Part shown: piece by piece, positions 43,805-52,853 of the stretch
Position numbering within the stretch: position 1 is the stretch's first letter
How the letters are laid out: each line of letters opens with the position of its first letter
Assembly (NCBI RefSeq): GCF_020523925.1
Contig: NZ_JAJAPW010000004.1
Span: 62,001 to 126,000, forward strand
Direction of reading: 5' to 3'
From: Neotamlana laminarinivorans
Lineage (GTDB): Bacteria; Bacteroidota; Bacteroidia; Flavobacteriales; Flavobacteriaceae
DNA: 64,000 bases
Translations under genes and position numbers: made by a program
The notes under the pieces: generated by a model
The model's input: the letters and a program-made list of their open reading frames with translations, nothing else
Databases searched by the model: none
What the model was told of the DNA's origin: nothing

Positions 43805-45069
43805 AGCAACTATTACTTTTTCTTTTTTTTAGTTTTACCTGCGTTACATTTTCGCAAAACACCGTTGCCGATTTAAAAGTGCAAGGCAATAAAAAATTAA
43901 AATCTGGTTTTGTTAAAAAAATATCGAATATAAAACCTGGTGTGGCTTTAGACTCTGCTGTTATTGAAAGCGATATTAAATTGTTGAAGCGCTTGCCGTC
44001 TATCGCACATGCTTATTATCAGGTGTTTCCAACAGGAAAAGAAAACGAGTATAATGTGTTTTATAACATTGAAGAGAACTTTACAATTATACCTTCAGCA
44101 AATGTTTATACTACAAATAACGACGAATTTGCATATCGTTTAGGGCTTTACGAGTTTAATTTGCTTGGGCAAAATATTGCTTTTGGTGGATTTTATCAAA
44201 AGGATATTTACGACTCTTATGCAATAAATTTTAGGGCGCCATATTTGTTTTCAAGACAATTAGGTTTAGCCGTAAATTATCAAAATTTAACTACTTTAGA
44301 ACCTGTTTTTTTAAATAGTGGAACAGCAGATTATAGATATAATAACGAATCTGTTGAGGTTTTAGGCTTGTATCAATTAAATTTTACAAATAGAGTTGAA
44401 TTGGGTGTAAATGTTTTTAAAGAAGATTATAGGTATATATCTGGAGCAACAAGTGAAGGTGTACCACCAACTTTAGATGTTAAAAAAATACTATACAAGT
44501 TAATTTACGAATACAATAACTTAAATTACCATTACCAATATGTTGAAGGTTTTAGAAGCATTTTAAACTTTCAATATGTGCATTCTCGTGAAGGCGATCG
44601 TAAAAAGTTTCCCGATTTTTTAATAGGTTGGAACGACTTTTTATACTACAAGCGTTTAGGTAAAAAAGGTAATTGGGCTAACCGCTTACGTTTAGGAACA
44701 TCAACTAATAACGAAACACCTTTTGCACCATTTGCAGTAGATAATAATATTAATTTAAGAGGTGTTGGTAATTTAATTGATAGAGGTACAGCAGCCATAG
44801 TTTTAAATACAGAATATCGTCACACACTTATAGAAAAAGATTGGTTTGCTTTGCAAAGTAATGCTTTTATTGATGCTGGAACGTGGAGAAATCCAGGAGG
44901 TGATTATGGAGATTTTACAGAATCTGAAAATTTGCGCGTTTACCCTGGTTTAGGCTTGCGTTTTATTCATAAAAAAATATTTAATGCCATTTTTAGAATT
45001 GATTATGGCGTTGGTTTAACTATAGGAGGTACACAAGGCTTAGTTTTTGGTATCGGGCAATATTTTTAA
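43801..45069 (+). CDS. Omp85-family outer-membrane protein with one POTRA domain
   Basis: The 422 residues have a signal peptide (to VTFSQ), one POTRA-like domain (~20-95, VADLKVQGNKKLKSGFVKKI) and a barrel (~100-422) ending in FGIGQYF. NINLRGVGN (~317-325) is in the place of the conserved lid-loop VRGF/Y motif. Much smaller than BamA (five POTRAs), so a specialised transporter or assembly factor is likely, perhaps for the lipoprotein or GH113-like product encoded just before it. Followed by a bidirectional terminator. Confidence 0.8.
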   Translation: MKQLLLFLFFSFTCVTFSQNTVADLKVQGNKKLKSGFVKKISNIKPGVALDSAVIESDIKLLKRLPSIAHAYYQVFPTGKENEYNVFYNIEENFTIIPSANVYTTNNDEFAYRLGLYEFNLLGQNIAFGGFYQKDIYDSYAINFRAPYLFSRQLGLAVNYQNLTTLEPVFLNSGTADYRYNNESVEVLGLYQLNFTNRVELGVNVFKEDYRYISGATSEGVPPTLDVKKILYKLIYEYNNLNYHYQYVEGFRSILNFQYVHSREGDRKKFPDFLIGWNDFLYYKRLGKKGNWANRLRLGTSTNNETPFAPFAVDNNINLRGVGNLIDRGTAAIVLNTEYRHTLIEKDWFALQSNAFIDAGTWRNPGGDYGDFTESENLRVYPGLGLRFIHKKIFNAIFRIDYGVGLTIGGTQGLVFGIGQYF

Positions 45070-45083
45070 TTTTTACAGGGTAA

Positions 45084-45127
45084 AAAAAATAGTCTCAATA
45101 CCAATTAAAGTATTAAGACTATTTTTT
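45084..45127 (+). terminator. Bidirectional terminator between convergent operons
   Basis: AAAAAATAGTCTCAATAC and GTATTAAGACTATTTTTT pair with a single mismatch around an eight-base loop, with A/T runs on both sides. It ends the envelope operon (plus) and the LipL32-like unit (minus). Confidence 0.87.
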
Positions 45128-45145
45128 AAATGTTATTATTTAAGA

Positions 45146-45826
45146 CTAAAGTCCTTTCTTTAAATCTTCTATGGTTTTAGCCATTACAACTCCTGGTAAT
45201 TTTACAGGGGCAGCTACCTCAGCAAGGAAAGTACCTTTAACTTCTCCTGTTTTGTATGTTGTAAATCCAATTCTGTAAAGACCAACAGTTAACGCTTTAG
45301 TTGGGTTTCCTGTATCACTTTTATAACGTAATAAAGAATTATAGCTATTTCCACTAGGTTGTTTTGGCATTTCGCTACTATCGTCATTTCTTTCTAATGT
45401 AACCCATTTTGCACTTTTAACAGCATCAACGCTAATGTTATCTTTACTAATAATATCAGAACGTTCTAAAGTAACATAAGTATCAAAAAAGTCTGAACTG
45501 CTAGCGTTTTCTTCATATGCTTTAGAAGAAGTTGCACCTTTAATTTTAGTTTTTCCAACAGGAGACATCATTCTAACCCCAAGTTCTGGAGCAACAGCAG
45601 GAACCCAAACATAGATGTAATAGAATTTTTTTCCATCAACAACTTCATCTTCGTTACCTGGAGATGCATAGCCTAAATAAGAAACAACATCAGTGTAAGG
45701 AACTTTTATAGTTTTTGGTCCAACTTGCTTTTCTATTGAGCTACCAAACTTTTTTAATTTTTGAGCTTGAATAGTTGAAATAGATCCTAAAAGGATTATA
45801 CTTAAGGCAAAAAATTTTGTTTTCAT
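45146..45826 (-). CDS. LipL32-like secreted protein
   Basis: The 226 residues match LipL32, the main surface lipoprotein of pathogenic Leptospira. [19 protein letters not shown] (69-87) and [20 protein letters not shown] (181-200) correspond closely to LipL32 segments that I recall as YLYVWIPAVIAEMGVRM and [36 protein letters not shown] (42-57) also aligns. The signal peptide ends in AQA-type SPI cleavage (STIQAQ) and has no lipobox Cys, so this one is secreted or periplasmic and not lipidated. The Asp-rich calcium-binding stretch of LipL32 is reduced to ERNDDSSE. Follows a small membrane protein gene. Confidence 0.82.
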   Translation of the reverse strand: [226 protein letters not shown]

Positions 45827-45871
45827 AATGAATGTAATTAATTTAAAATAATTTATTGTTTGTTAATTTGA

Positions 45872-46291
45872 TTAAAAGAATAAGAATGAAGCAACAATCA
45901 TCCACGCGCCAACAATTAAACCAAGAACACCAAGTTTACCTTGTTTTGGAGCTAGTTTTTCTCTAAGTTGATTAGCTTTTTCTTTTGCAGCTTCGTTTTT
46001 AGATAAGAAAAGTTTGTTTATTAATCCGAAACCTAACATAAAGCCCAATACTGCTTCAATAATGTTTCCTGCTAATAGTGTAACCCACCAGATAGGATAT
46101 GTTGTTAACCAGCCAAGATTTAATACGGCAGATATAATGCCCCATATACCCCAGAAGCAGAATATAAGTCCAATCCATCCTTGGTAAGGTTCAATTTTTT
46201 CTAAAAGCTCTTTTGCATTTGGTTTTTTTGCTAGTATTAATGATGGTACAGCAATAATGCTTAATAAAATTAATGTAATTCCCCAGGTCAT
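45872..46291 (-). CDS. Four-helix membrane protein beside the LipL32-like gene
   Basis: The 139 residues have hydrophobic helices at ~1-21, 38-59, 65-92 and 118-139, with a charged Lys/Glu helix between the third and fourth ([16 protein letters not shown]). No family recognised. It lies 45 bases upstream of the LipL32-like gene on the same strand and is probably co-transcribed, so the two may function together. Confidence 0.65.
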   Translation of the reverse strand: MTWGITLILLSIIAVPSLILAKKPNAKELLEKIEPYQGWIGLIFCFWGIWGIISAVLNLGWLTTYPIWWVTLLAGNIIEAVLGFMLGFGLINKLFLSKNEAAKEKANQLREKLAPKQGKLGVLGLIVGAWMIVASFLFF

Positions 46292-46704
46292 AGTTTTTGT
46301 TTTAATGGGTTAGAAATTTGATTTTTATATACTTTCAAGTGTTTTAAAAGTACAGTGCAAAGGTGGGGAGTAAGAAGAGGAGGAAAAACACTTTTTTCAG
46401 TGAAATTGTATCCCCCTTTTTTAGGGGGTATGTAATTTTGGTGTTGTAAAATGTGAAGATATTATACTCTTGTTTATGTATATGGAAAGCTGTGTGTTTA
46501 TGCTTGTGGATTTTCCGAAGGAAAATAAAAAGCTAGTAAACAAAGGAGCTTACATTGGTTAATATTAGAACAACTTTGAAAAATTAAAACTAAAAAATAA
46601 TGTTAGTATAACGGCTCTCATCAAATTATTATTAACAAGTAATGTCTAGAATAAATTTAATTTTCCAGATGTTTTAAGTCGATAATTAATAGATTACAGG
46701 TTGT
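46292..46704. other. Intergenic region, 413 bases
   Basis: No convincing gene. It holds an imperfect hairpin with CCCCCT (46412-46417) and AGGGGG (46423-46428), a rare G/C-rich spot in this genome, and a small stem TTTTCC/GGAAAA (46511-46525). A 28-codon ORF at 46476-46562 has no support. The promoter of the minus-strand LipL32-like unit should lie near 46320-46380; TACTTTTA on the minus strand there is a one-mismatch -7 box. Confidence 0.5.
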
Positions 46705-47349
46705 TTAACAATCTATATACTTCATTTTAAGAGCGTATTTTGTTAAGCCAGCAATATTTCTAACGTCTAGCTTTGTCATTAAATTTTTTCTGTAACTTTC
46801 AACGGTGTGTTTGCTTAAAAATAGTTTGTCTGCAATTTCTTGAGTAGTAAATTCTAGAGCAATTAACTTAATAACATCTATTTCTCTTTTTGTTAATTTT
46901 ATTTCTTCATTTTTTTTATGAGACAGTTTGTTTTCTATATAGGTTGCTTTAATTTCTTTTGAGAAATATTTTTCGCCATTTAATATTGTTTTTATGGCTT
47001 TTAATAATTCTTGTTTTTCTGCATACTTAGGCACATATCCATCTACATTATTATCTATTAATGTTTCAATACGTTCTCCATCGCTATGCATACTTATAAC
47101 AAGTGTTTTTATGTTTTTGTTTTGTTTTTTAATTGTTTTATTAAGTGCAATTCCATCCATTTTTGGCATGGATATATCTGTAATTATTAAATCAATTTTT
47201 TCTTCTTTATTAATGTTTAAGTATTTTTCAACTTGTTCTCCATTTTTGGCAGTGTAAATTATATTATAATTTATTTCACTAGTTAAAATACTTTGTAGGC
47301 CGTCTAAGAACATTTTGTGATCGTCGACAATAATTATGTTATGTTTCAT
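46705..47349 (-). CDS. LuxR/NarL-family response regulator
   Basis: A 214-residue regulator. The receiver domain has the acidic pair in IVDDHKMFLDG, the phosphoacceptor Asp in IITDISMPKMDG (~57) and the conserved Lys in GYVPKYAEK. The C-terminal GerE-type helix-turn-helix (~150-212) reads LTKREIDVIKLIALEFTTQEIADKLFLSKHTVESYRKNL. It overlaps the histidine kinase gene by four bases and is its partner. Confidence 0.92.
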   Translation of the reverse strand: MKHNIIIVDDHKMFLDGLQSILTSEINYNIIYTAKNGEQVEKYLNINKEEKIDLIITDISMPKMDGIALNKTIKKQNKNIKTLVISMHSDGERIETLIDNNVDGYVPKYAEKQELLKAIKTILNGEKYFSKEIKATYIENKLSHKKNEEIKLTKREIDVIKLIALEFTTQEIADKLFLSKHTVESYRKNLMTKLDVRNIAGLTKYALKMKYIDC

Positions 47350-49472
47350 GATGTTGTTGGGGGCATGTTGTTGATTTCTATATTTATAATAGTACCACGG
47401 TTTTTACGTGAGTCTATATTTAATGTTCCATTTATATCATATAATCTGTTTTTAATGTTTTTTAAACCTATGCCTTCGTCAATATTAGAATTAAACCCAA
47501 TACCATTATCTTCAAATAAAATGTTTAAATTGTTATTTGATAAACCTATTTGAAGATCAATTGTATTTGCTTTGGCATGTTTTATTGTGTTGGTTATAAG
47601 TTCTTGAATAATTTTAAAAATTTGAATTTGAAGGTTTTGGTTAATGGTATTGATTTTATTTCTAGGGTATGCTTGAAAATGAGTAGTTAAACCAGTGCCA
47701 TTTCCAATGTTGTTTAAATATTCTTCAAGAACATCAGCAAAATTATTTCTTTTAAATTTTTTAGGGATTAAATTATGAGATAAACTTCTTACCTGTAGGT
47801 ATGTGTCGTCTAGTTGTTTGTTAATAGCTTTAAGGAAAGTGTTGTTAGTATTGGTGATTTGTAATTTTATTGCGGCAAGGTTACCTCCAATGCTATCATG
47901 TAACTCTTGGGCTATTCTTTTTCTTTCTTTGTCTTGCCCTAGTATTGATGCTTTAATTACGGCAAGTTCTTGATCTTTTAGTAACGAGCTAATTTTTTGT
48001 TCGTTTATTTCTTGTTGCTTTTGGTTAAGTTCGCTTTGGGTTTGTAATTTTTGATAATAAATAATTAGTAACGCAATAATTGGTATAAGGATAATGATAA
48101 AAGAAATTAGTGTTACATTTTTAATAATTTTTTGTCTAGAAAACTCAGCATCTTTAATTTCTTGGTTCCTTTTTAATAAATTAATTTCATGTTCCTTTTT
48201 TATAGAATTATGTTTAAAAGCAAGTATTTTGTTTTCATTTTCTTTACGTTTAATTTCTTGTTGAAGCTTTAAGTTTTTAATGGCTTCCTCTTGATTTTTT
48301 AACTTTAGCTTTCTATTACTATTCTCTATTTTTAAGATTTTAATTTCTTTTTCTTTTTTTAAAGTTTCATAACGAACTTCTAACTCATTTAGTTCTTTAT
48401 TTTTTTGTAATTTGGCTATAGAGTCTTTAATATTGAAATAATGGTTTAAATGGATGTATGCATTTTTATGGTTATTTTGCTCTAAAGCTATATCCTTTAA
48501 ACTTTTTAAAATATCTAACTGTTGAGAAAAAAAACCTAGCTCTTTAGCATCGTTTAGTGCTAAGCTGAATATTAACTCAGACTCTTTGTAATTTTTTGTA
48601 AGAAGAAATACGTTGCCTATGTTTAGTCTGCATACTAATTGCAAGTTTTTAAAATTTTGTTCCTCACTAATTTTTAAGGCTTCTTGATATAAGTTTATAG
48701 CTTTTTTATAATGGTTTAGCTTTTGTGCATTAGCTCCTTGGTTTAGGGCTATTACAGCTATAGCTTGGTGGTTGTTTTCTTTTTGGCTTAATTCTTTACC
48801 TTTTGCAAAATATTCTTCGGCTAAACTATAATTCTTAATTTCAGAATATATCATTCCAATATTTATATAGCTTCCAAAAATTACTTCTTTATCTTCATGA
48901 TAATTAAGGCATTCTTTAAATAGTTTTAATGCCTTTTTGTATTCGCCTAATTGGCTATAAGTTAAAGCTAAACCATGGGTGTTTTGGTAATAAAAATCTA
49001 CTTCATTGTATTTTAATGATTCTTCAATGGCTTTTAAATGCCATTTTTTACTTTCATTAAAAAGACCTTTATTTTTATAATTTACACCTAGAATATTGTA
49101 TGTTAATGCTTTAAATTTTGAAAAAGTAGAGTCGTTTTTTTTGTCAACATGTTTAAAAGCTTCATGTACATAATAATTTGAAGAATCTATTAAAGTTTGA
49201 TTTTTAAAGTAATATGCTAATAAAATGTTTACATTGCTAAGCGCTTTTTTTGTTACTAAATGTTTTTTTAAGTAATGAGCTGTTTTGTAGAACTTTTCAA
49301 CTTCATTATTATTTAATAAATCTCGAGCATTATTTATTAAATTATTCTCTTCTTCAGTTAATTCGTTTTTATTGGGTATGAATTTAGACCGGTTAACGTC
49401 TGTTTGACTTGAAGCTATAGGCGAGCAAAAAAGTATTGAAAAAAATAAGTAATTATAAATTATTTTTATCAT
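47346..49472 (-). CDS. TPR-containing sensor histidine kinase (HisKA_3)
   Basis: The 708 residues have a signal peptide, a periplasmic TPR array (~60-370), a long charged coiled coil (~370-455), one membrane helix (~457-478, LISFIIILIPIIALLII) and a cytoplasmic HisKA_3 domain with the phosphorylated His in RKRIAQELHDSIGGN, followed by an HATPase domain (DNGIGF, GIGLKNIKNRL). This TPR-coil-kinase form is common in the phylum; the signal it senses is unknown. Pairs with the LuxR-type regulator. The minus-strand promoter lies about 35 bases upstream. Confidence 0.9.
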   Translation of the reverse strand: MIKIIYNYLFFSILFCSPIASSQTDVNRSKFIPNKNELTEEENNLINNARDLLNNNEVEKFYKTAHYLKKHLVTKKALSNVNILLAYYFKNQTLIDSSNYYVHEAFKHVDKKNDSTFSKFKALTYNILGVNYKNKGLFNESKKWHLKAIEESLKYNEVDFYYQNTHGLALTYSQLGEYKKALKLFKECLNYHEDKEVIFGSYINIGMIYSEIKNYSLAEEYFAKGKELSQKENNHQAIAVIALNQGANAQKLNHYKKAINLYQEALKISEEQNFKNLQLVCRLNIGNVFLLTKNYKESELIFSLALNDAKELGFFSQQLDILKSLKDIALEQNNHKNAYIHLNHYFNIKDSIAKLQKNKELNELEVRYETLKKEKEIKILKIENSNRKLKLKNQEEAIKNLKLQQEIKRKENENKILAFKHNSIKKEHEINLLKRNQEIKDAEFSRQKIIKNVTLISFIIILIPIIALLIIYYQKLQTQSELNQKQQEINEQKISSLLKDQELAVIKASILGQDKERKRIAQELHDSIGGNLAAIKLQITNTNNTFLKAINKQLDDTYLQVRSLSHNLIPKKFKRNNFADVLEEYLNNIGNGTGLTTHFQAYPRNKINTINQNLQIQIFKIIQELITNTIKHAKANTIDLQIGLSNNNLNILFEDNGIGFNSNIDEGIGLKNIKNRLYDINGTLNIDSRKNRGTIINIEINNMPPTTS

Positions 49473-49506
49473 AGGTTTTAGTAGAAATCTGTTTGGGGCT
49501 TAATAA

Positions 49507-49514
49507 CAAAAGTA
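49507..49514 (-). promoter_or_regulatory. -7 box of the histidine kinase operon
   Basis: On the minus strand TACTTTTG matches TAnnTTTG and precedes the kinase ATG by about 35 bases. No clear TTG at -33. Confidence 0.5.
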
Positions 49515-49710
49515 ATTAATTTTTAATATCATGTTTATGTATTTCGACCAACGCTATGTTTCAGAATATGAGGGGGTTTAATGTTTGTTATTTTTTAAAA
49601 TAACGTAATAGGTTTTATTAAATACGATTAGAAGTGCTTTTTGGTTTTTCTTCGGATGTTTTTTAAACTTAATTTAATACGCAAAAAAAAAATATTGATT
49701 TGTAAACCTT

Positions 49711-49718
49711 TAATTTTG
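49711..49718 (+). promoter_or_regulatory. -7 box of the PPP-phosphatase gene
   Basis: TAATTTTG lies 22 bases before the ATG. Upstream spacing to TTG is short, so the -33 element is uncertain. Confidence 0.45.
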
Positions 49719-49740
49719 TATCAAATAAAACCTAATAAAT

Positions 49741-50469
49741 ATGCGAACATTTGCTATTGGAGATATTCATGGCGGTCTTAAAGCCTTAACTCAAGTTTTA
49801 AACAAATTAGAAGTAAAAGATGATGATACAATTATTTTTATGGGCGATTATGTTGATGGCTGGAGTGAATCGGCTCAGGTTATAGATTTATTAATGGAAT
49901 TATCGCAAAATATAAATTGTGTTTTCATTAGGGGAAATCATGATGTTTGGTGTGAAGAATGGTTAAGAAGTAAAGAGGTAAATCCCACATGGTATATTCA
50001 TGGAGGTAAAGAAACAATGGACAGTTACGAGGGCTATTCAGCTTTAATAAAAAGGCGCCATTTAGATTTTTTTGAAAACATGCGTATGTATTACATAGAT
50101 AAACAAAACAGGCTATTTCTGCATGCAGGTTTTACATCTATGCATGGTGTAGAAAAAGAAACAGTGAAGGAAACTTTGTATTACGACAGAACCCTGTGGG
50201 AAATGGTACTAAGTTTAGATAAAAATATTGAAACTAATAATTTGTTATATCCAAAACGTTTAAGGCATTATAATGAAATATATATTGGGCACACTCCAAC
50301 AACTAATTTTAATGTTGATGTACCAATGAATGCCGCAAACGTTTGGAATATAGATACTGGTGCCGCGTTTAAAGGTAAAGTAACAGGTATGAATATTGAA
50401 ACTAAAGCTTTTGTGCAAAGCGATAATTTACCAGGTTTGTATCCAGACGAAAAAGGCAGAAACAAATAA
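49741..50469 (+). CDS. PPP-family metallophosphoesterase
   Basis: A 242-residue calcineurin-like phosphatase with the full motif series: GDIHG, GDYVDG, GNHD, the His in LFLHAGF and GHTP. This is the bacterial PrpA/ApaH-like serine/threonine phosphatase group. Substrate could be a phosphoprotein or a dinucleoside polyphosphate. No signal peptide. Its stop lies three bases from the stop of the convergent regulatory-domain gene. Confidence 0.88.
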   Translation: MRTFAIGDIHGGLKALTQVLNKLEVKDDDTIIFMGDYVDGWSESAQVIDLLMELSQNINCVFIRGNHDVWCEEWLRSKEVNPTWYIHGGKETMDSYEGYSALIKRRHLDFFENMRMYYIDKQNRLFLHAGFTSMHGVEKETVKETLYYDRTLWEMVLSLDKNIETNNLLYPKRLRHYNEIYIGHTPTTNFNVDVPMNAANVWNIDTGAAFKGKVTGMNIETKAFVQSDNLPGLYPDEKGRNK

Positions 50470-50472
50470 ATG

Positions 50473-51999
50473 TTAATCTATACTTTTAAACGATTTAATA
50501 GCTTCGTTAGGTTCAATAACATTGTAGCCCTCCCAAAAGGTAGGATCGTAATCGGGTAAATAAGTTGGTTTAACATCTGGGTTTTCCTTGAAGTTGTTAA
50601 ACTCTGATTGGGTTAAATTTTTAGCTTCAAAAACAACTAGCTCTCTTTTCTCGGAATTAGACATTATAAAATGAATATCTGTAGATATTTCATTTTGCTT
50701 TCTACGGCCTCGAGTGTGTTTGTTCTTTTCAATTATTTTAAACGGACGCTTTATGCCAAAGTCGGTACCATCAACAGATTCGGCATATTTTAATTTATAG
50801 TTTTTAGCATCATCTTGTTCGTAAATAAAAACGCCTTTTAATAGGTTTTTTTCATACGAAATACCTAAAAGATTAAAGCTTTTTAATTGCTTTACATTTT
50901 GGTAATCAGCTCTAACTACTGCAAAGTCGTCGGTGTTTACATATAAAACACCTTTGTAATTGGCACCTCTTCTTGGTTTAAAGGTTATTTTATAAACAAA
51001 GGCTTCGTTTAAAAATAAATGGTCTACAATTTCAAATTCATATTTATTGGGTTTATAAATGAAATTTAAGTCGGAATCTTCAAAAATAAAACTAGATTCT
51101 TGTAAATCGATTAAATCACTTTTTCTGTAAGATAAAAATTGCTTTTTTCTGGCTTCTTCTTTCTTTTTTTGAGCTTGCAGAAATTCTTCGGTTTGTTTTT
51201 CTTCTTTTGTTGGCTCGTTATTAAAAATAGTAGTATCGATATCGGTTTTGGTGCCAAATAACCCCGATTTTACTTTAAAATACGAGTCGCGTTTTACACG
51301 CTTTTGTAAAATAGTATTTAGTCTTTCTTCAACACCTTCAAAAGAAACTTCGTTGTTTTTGTCGTACAAATGCGAGGCTTTAATAATGTCAAGTTTGGCA
51401 TCATCAATAATATCGCTTTTAGCTATGTAAAAGTCACCTAAAATTTCTGTGTAATCTGCGTTTTTATTGGGTAAAATGTTTAATATGCTATCTGCAAATT
51501 TTTGATTAAGTTCTGGAATCGTTGTTTTTTTTACATCAACATGTTTTTTCAGCATTCTATTAAAATAGGAAACGCGATAAAACAATCTGCTTTTATTAAA
51601 TGGAGCACTATAATTTTGTTCTAAATTTTCGTGTACTTTTTCAATAATTTCTTCAGCTGTGTATTGTTTGTTTGAAACCAAAACTTCATCTAACTCAATC
51701 GAGCTTGGTTGTAAAACCAAAATACTATCGTTAAAGGTTAAGGCCGAAATTCTTTTAGTTTCATAACCCAAAGAGCTAACTTCTAAGGAGTCTTTTTCTG
51801 AAGGTGTATTTTTAAAATGAATTTGAAAAATACCTTCATCATTACTAATAACACCTAGTTTTTTACCTAAGGTTATATTAGCAAAAGGAATGGGTTTTTG
51901 GGTTGTAGAGTCAATTAAACGTGCGTTTATAGAATGTTGGGCAACTACAGAAGTGATTGATAAAGAAAATAATAGAATAATTAAGTAAGCTTGTTTCAT
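50473..51999 (-). CDS. Exported protein with a carboxypeptidase-D-like regulatory domain
   Basis: The 508 residues have a signal peptide (to SVVAQ), a beta-sandwich of the CarboxypepD_reg-like type (~22-95, INARLIDSTTQKPIPFANITLGKKLGVISNDEGIF) and a large body with no recognised catalytic motif. A Glu/Lys-rich helical stretch lies near ~280. It is not a TonB receptor because no plug or barrel follows. Probably a surface or periplasmic protein. It lies 100 bases downstream of the GT2 gene on the same strand and may be separate from that cluster. Confidence 0.72.
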   Translation of the reverse strand: MKQAYLIILLFSLSITSVVAQHSINARLIDSTTQKPIPFANITLGKKLGVISNDEGIFQIHFKNTPSEKDSLEVSSLGYETKRISALTFNDSILVLQPSSIELDEVLVSNKQYTAEEIIEKVHENLEQNYSAPFNKSRLFYRVSYFNRMLKKHVDVKKTTIPELNQKFADSILNILPNKNADYTEILGDFYIAKSDIIDDAKLDIIKASHLYDKNNEVSFEGVEERLNTILQKRVKRDSYFKVKSGLFGTKTDIDTTIFNNEPTKEEKQTEEFLQAQKKKEEARKKQFLSYRKSDLIDLQESSFIFEDSDLNFIYKPNKYEFEIVDHLFLNEAFVYKITFKPRRGANYKGVLYVNTDDFAVVRADYQNVKQLKSFNLLGISYEKNLLKGVFIYEQDDAKNYKLKYAESVDGTDFGIKRPFKIIEKNKHTRGRRKQNEISTDIHFIMSNSEKRELVVFEAKNLTQSEFNNFKENPDVKPTYLPDYDPTFWEGYNVIEPNEAIKSFKSID

Positions 52000-52098
52000 G
52001 TTTTTTTATTTGGCTGTGAAGATATAGCATTACATAAAACAGACTTTAAAATTAACATTTTGTTACATACGATTTTGTTAATTTTTAACAGAAAAAGC

Positions 52099-52821
52099 TT
52101 ACGCTACAGATTTTTTATAATAGTTATAAAGCTCTTCGGCAGATGCTCCTAACCATCTTTTTATGTAAATGGCCCAGAAATGATATTGTAATTTCCAGAT
52201 GCCAACTTTTTTATAAAGTCTGGAAGAAGTGGTTAGTTTTTTATTAATTACAACAAAGTTTTTGCGTTTATATAGCTCGTTTATAAGCATATTATCTTCG
52301 TAAATAATATAGTTTTCGTTGTAGCCACCAATATCGTTAAAAAGGTTTTTTGTAATAAATTGGCTTTGGTCACCACCACGGCAGGCTCGCCATGAAAACT
52401 GGGTAAACCATCCGGCTAATTTTAACCACCAATGGTTACTATCAAATTCCATTCTAAAACAACCCGCTTCATTACCTTTTTGTACTTCGTTTAAAATAAA
52501 AACATCAAAATATTTGGGCGGAAAAGAATCTGCATGTAAAAAATAAAGCACGTCGCCTTTGGCGTGTTTTGCGCCAAAATTCATTTGTTTGGCTCTGCCT
52601 TTTGGAGAATTTATTATTTCAATTTTTGGAAGAGAAGTGTGGTCGTTATTAGCTGCGAAATTTATAAAATGGTTTACTGCCGCAACAGAACCATCGTTAC
52701 TGCCACCATCTACAACTAAAATTTCTAAAACGTTTTTAACTGATGCACTTTTAATTAAATGTTGAAGTAAAACAGTAATGTTATCAACTTCATTTAAAAC
52801 CGGAATAATAATACTAATCAT
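52099..52821 (-). CDS. GT2 glycosyltransferase of the arsenosugar/rSAM-selenodomain type (TIGR04283)
   Basis: The 240 residues match the family called transferase 2, rSAM/selenodomain-associated. IIIPVLNEVDNI opens it, VVDGGSNDGS is the nucleotide loop, SPKGRAKQMNFGA is the family hallmark, and YFLHADSFPP carries the metal-binding Asp. WRACRGGDQSQF supplies the acceptor-side signature. In arsenosugar gene clusters this enzyme is thought to attach the sugar product. Last gene of the seven-gene cluster that begins with the rhodanese. Confidence 0.85.
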   Translation of the reverse strand: MISIIIPVLNEVDNITVLLQHLIKSASVKNVLEILVVDGGSNDGSVAAVNHFINFAANNDHTSLPKIEIINSPKGRAKQMNFGAKHAKGDVLYFLHADSFPPKYFDVFILNEVQKGNEAGCFRMEFDSNHWWLKLAGWFTQFSWRACRGGDQSQFITKNLFNDIGGYNENYIIYEDNMLINELYKRKNFVVINKKLTTSSRLYKKVGIWKLQYHFWAIYIKRWLGASAEELYNYYKKSVA

Positions 52822-52853
52822 ACTTAATTTACGATGTTTTTGTACAAAGGGTT

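Noticed and set aside
46476-46562. A 28-codon frame in the 413-base gap
   Set aside because: Too short, with no promoter-leader context and no recognisable sequence.
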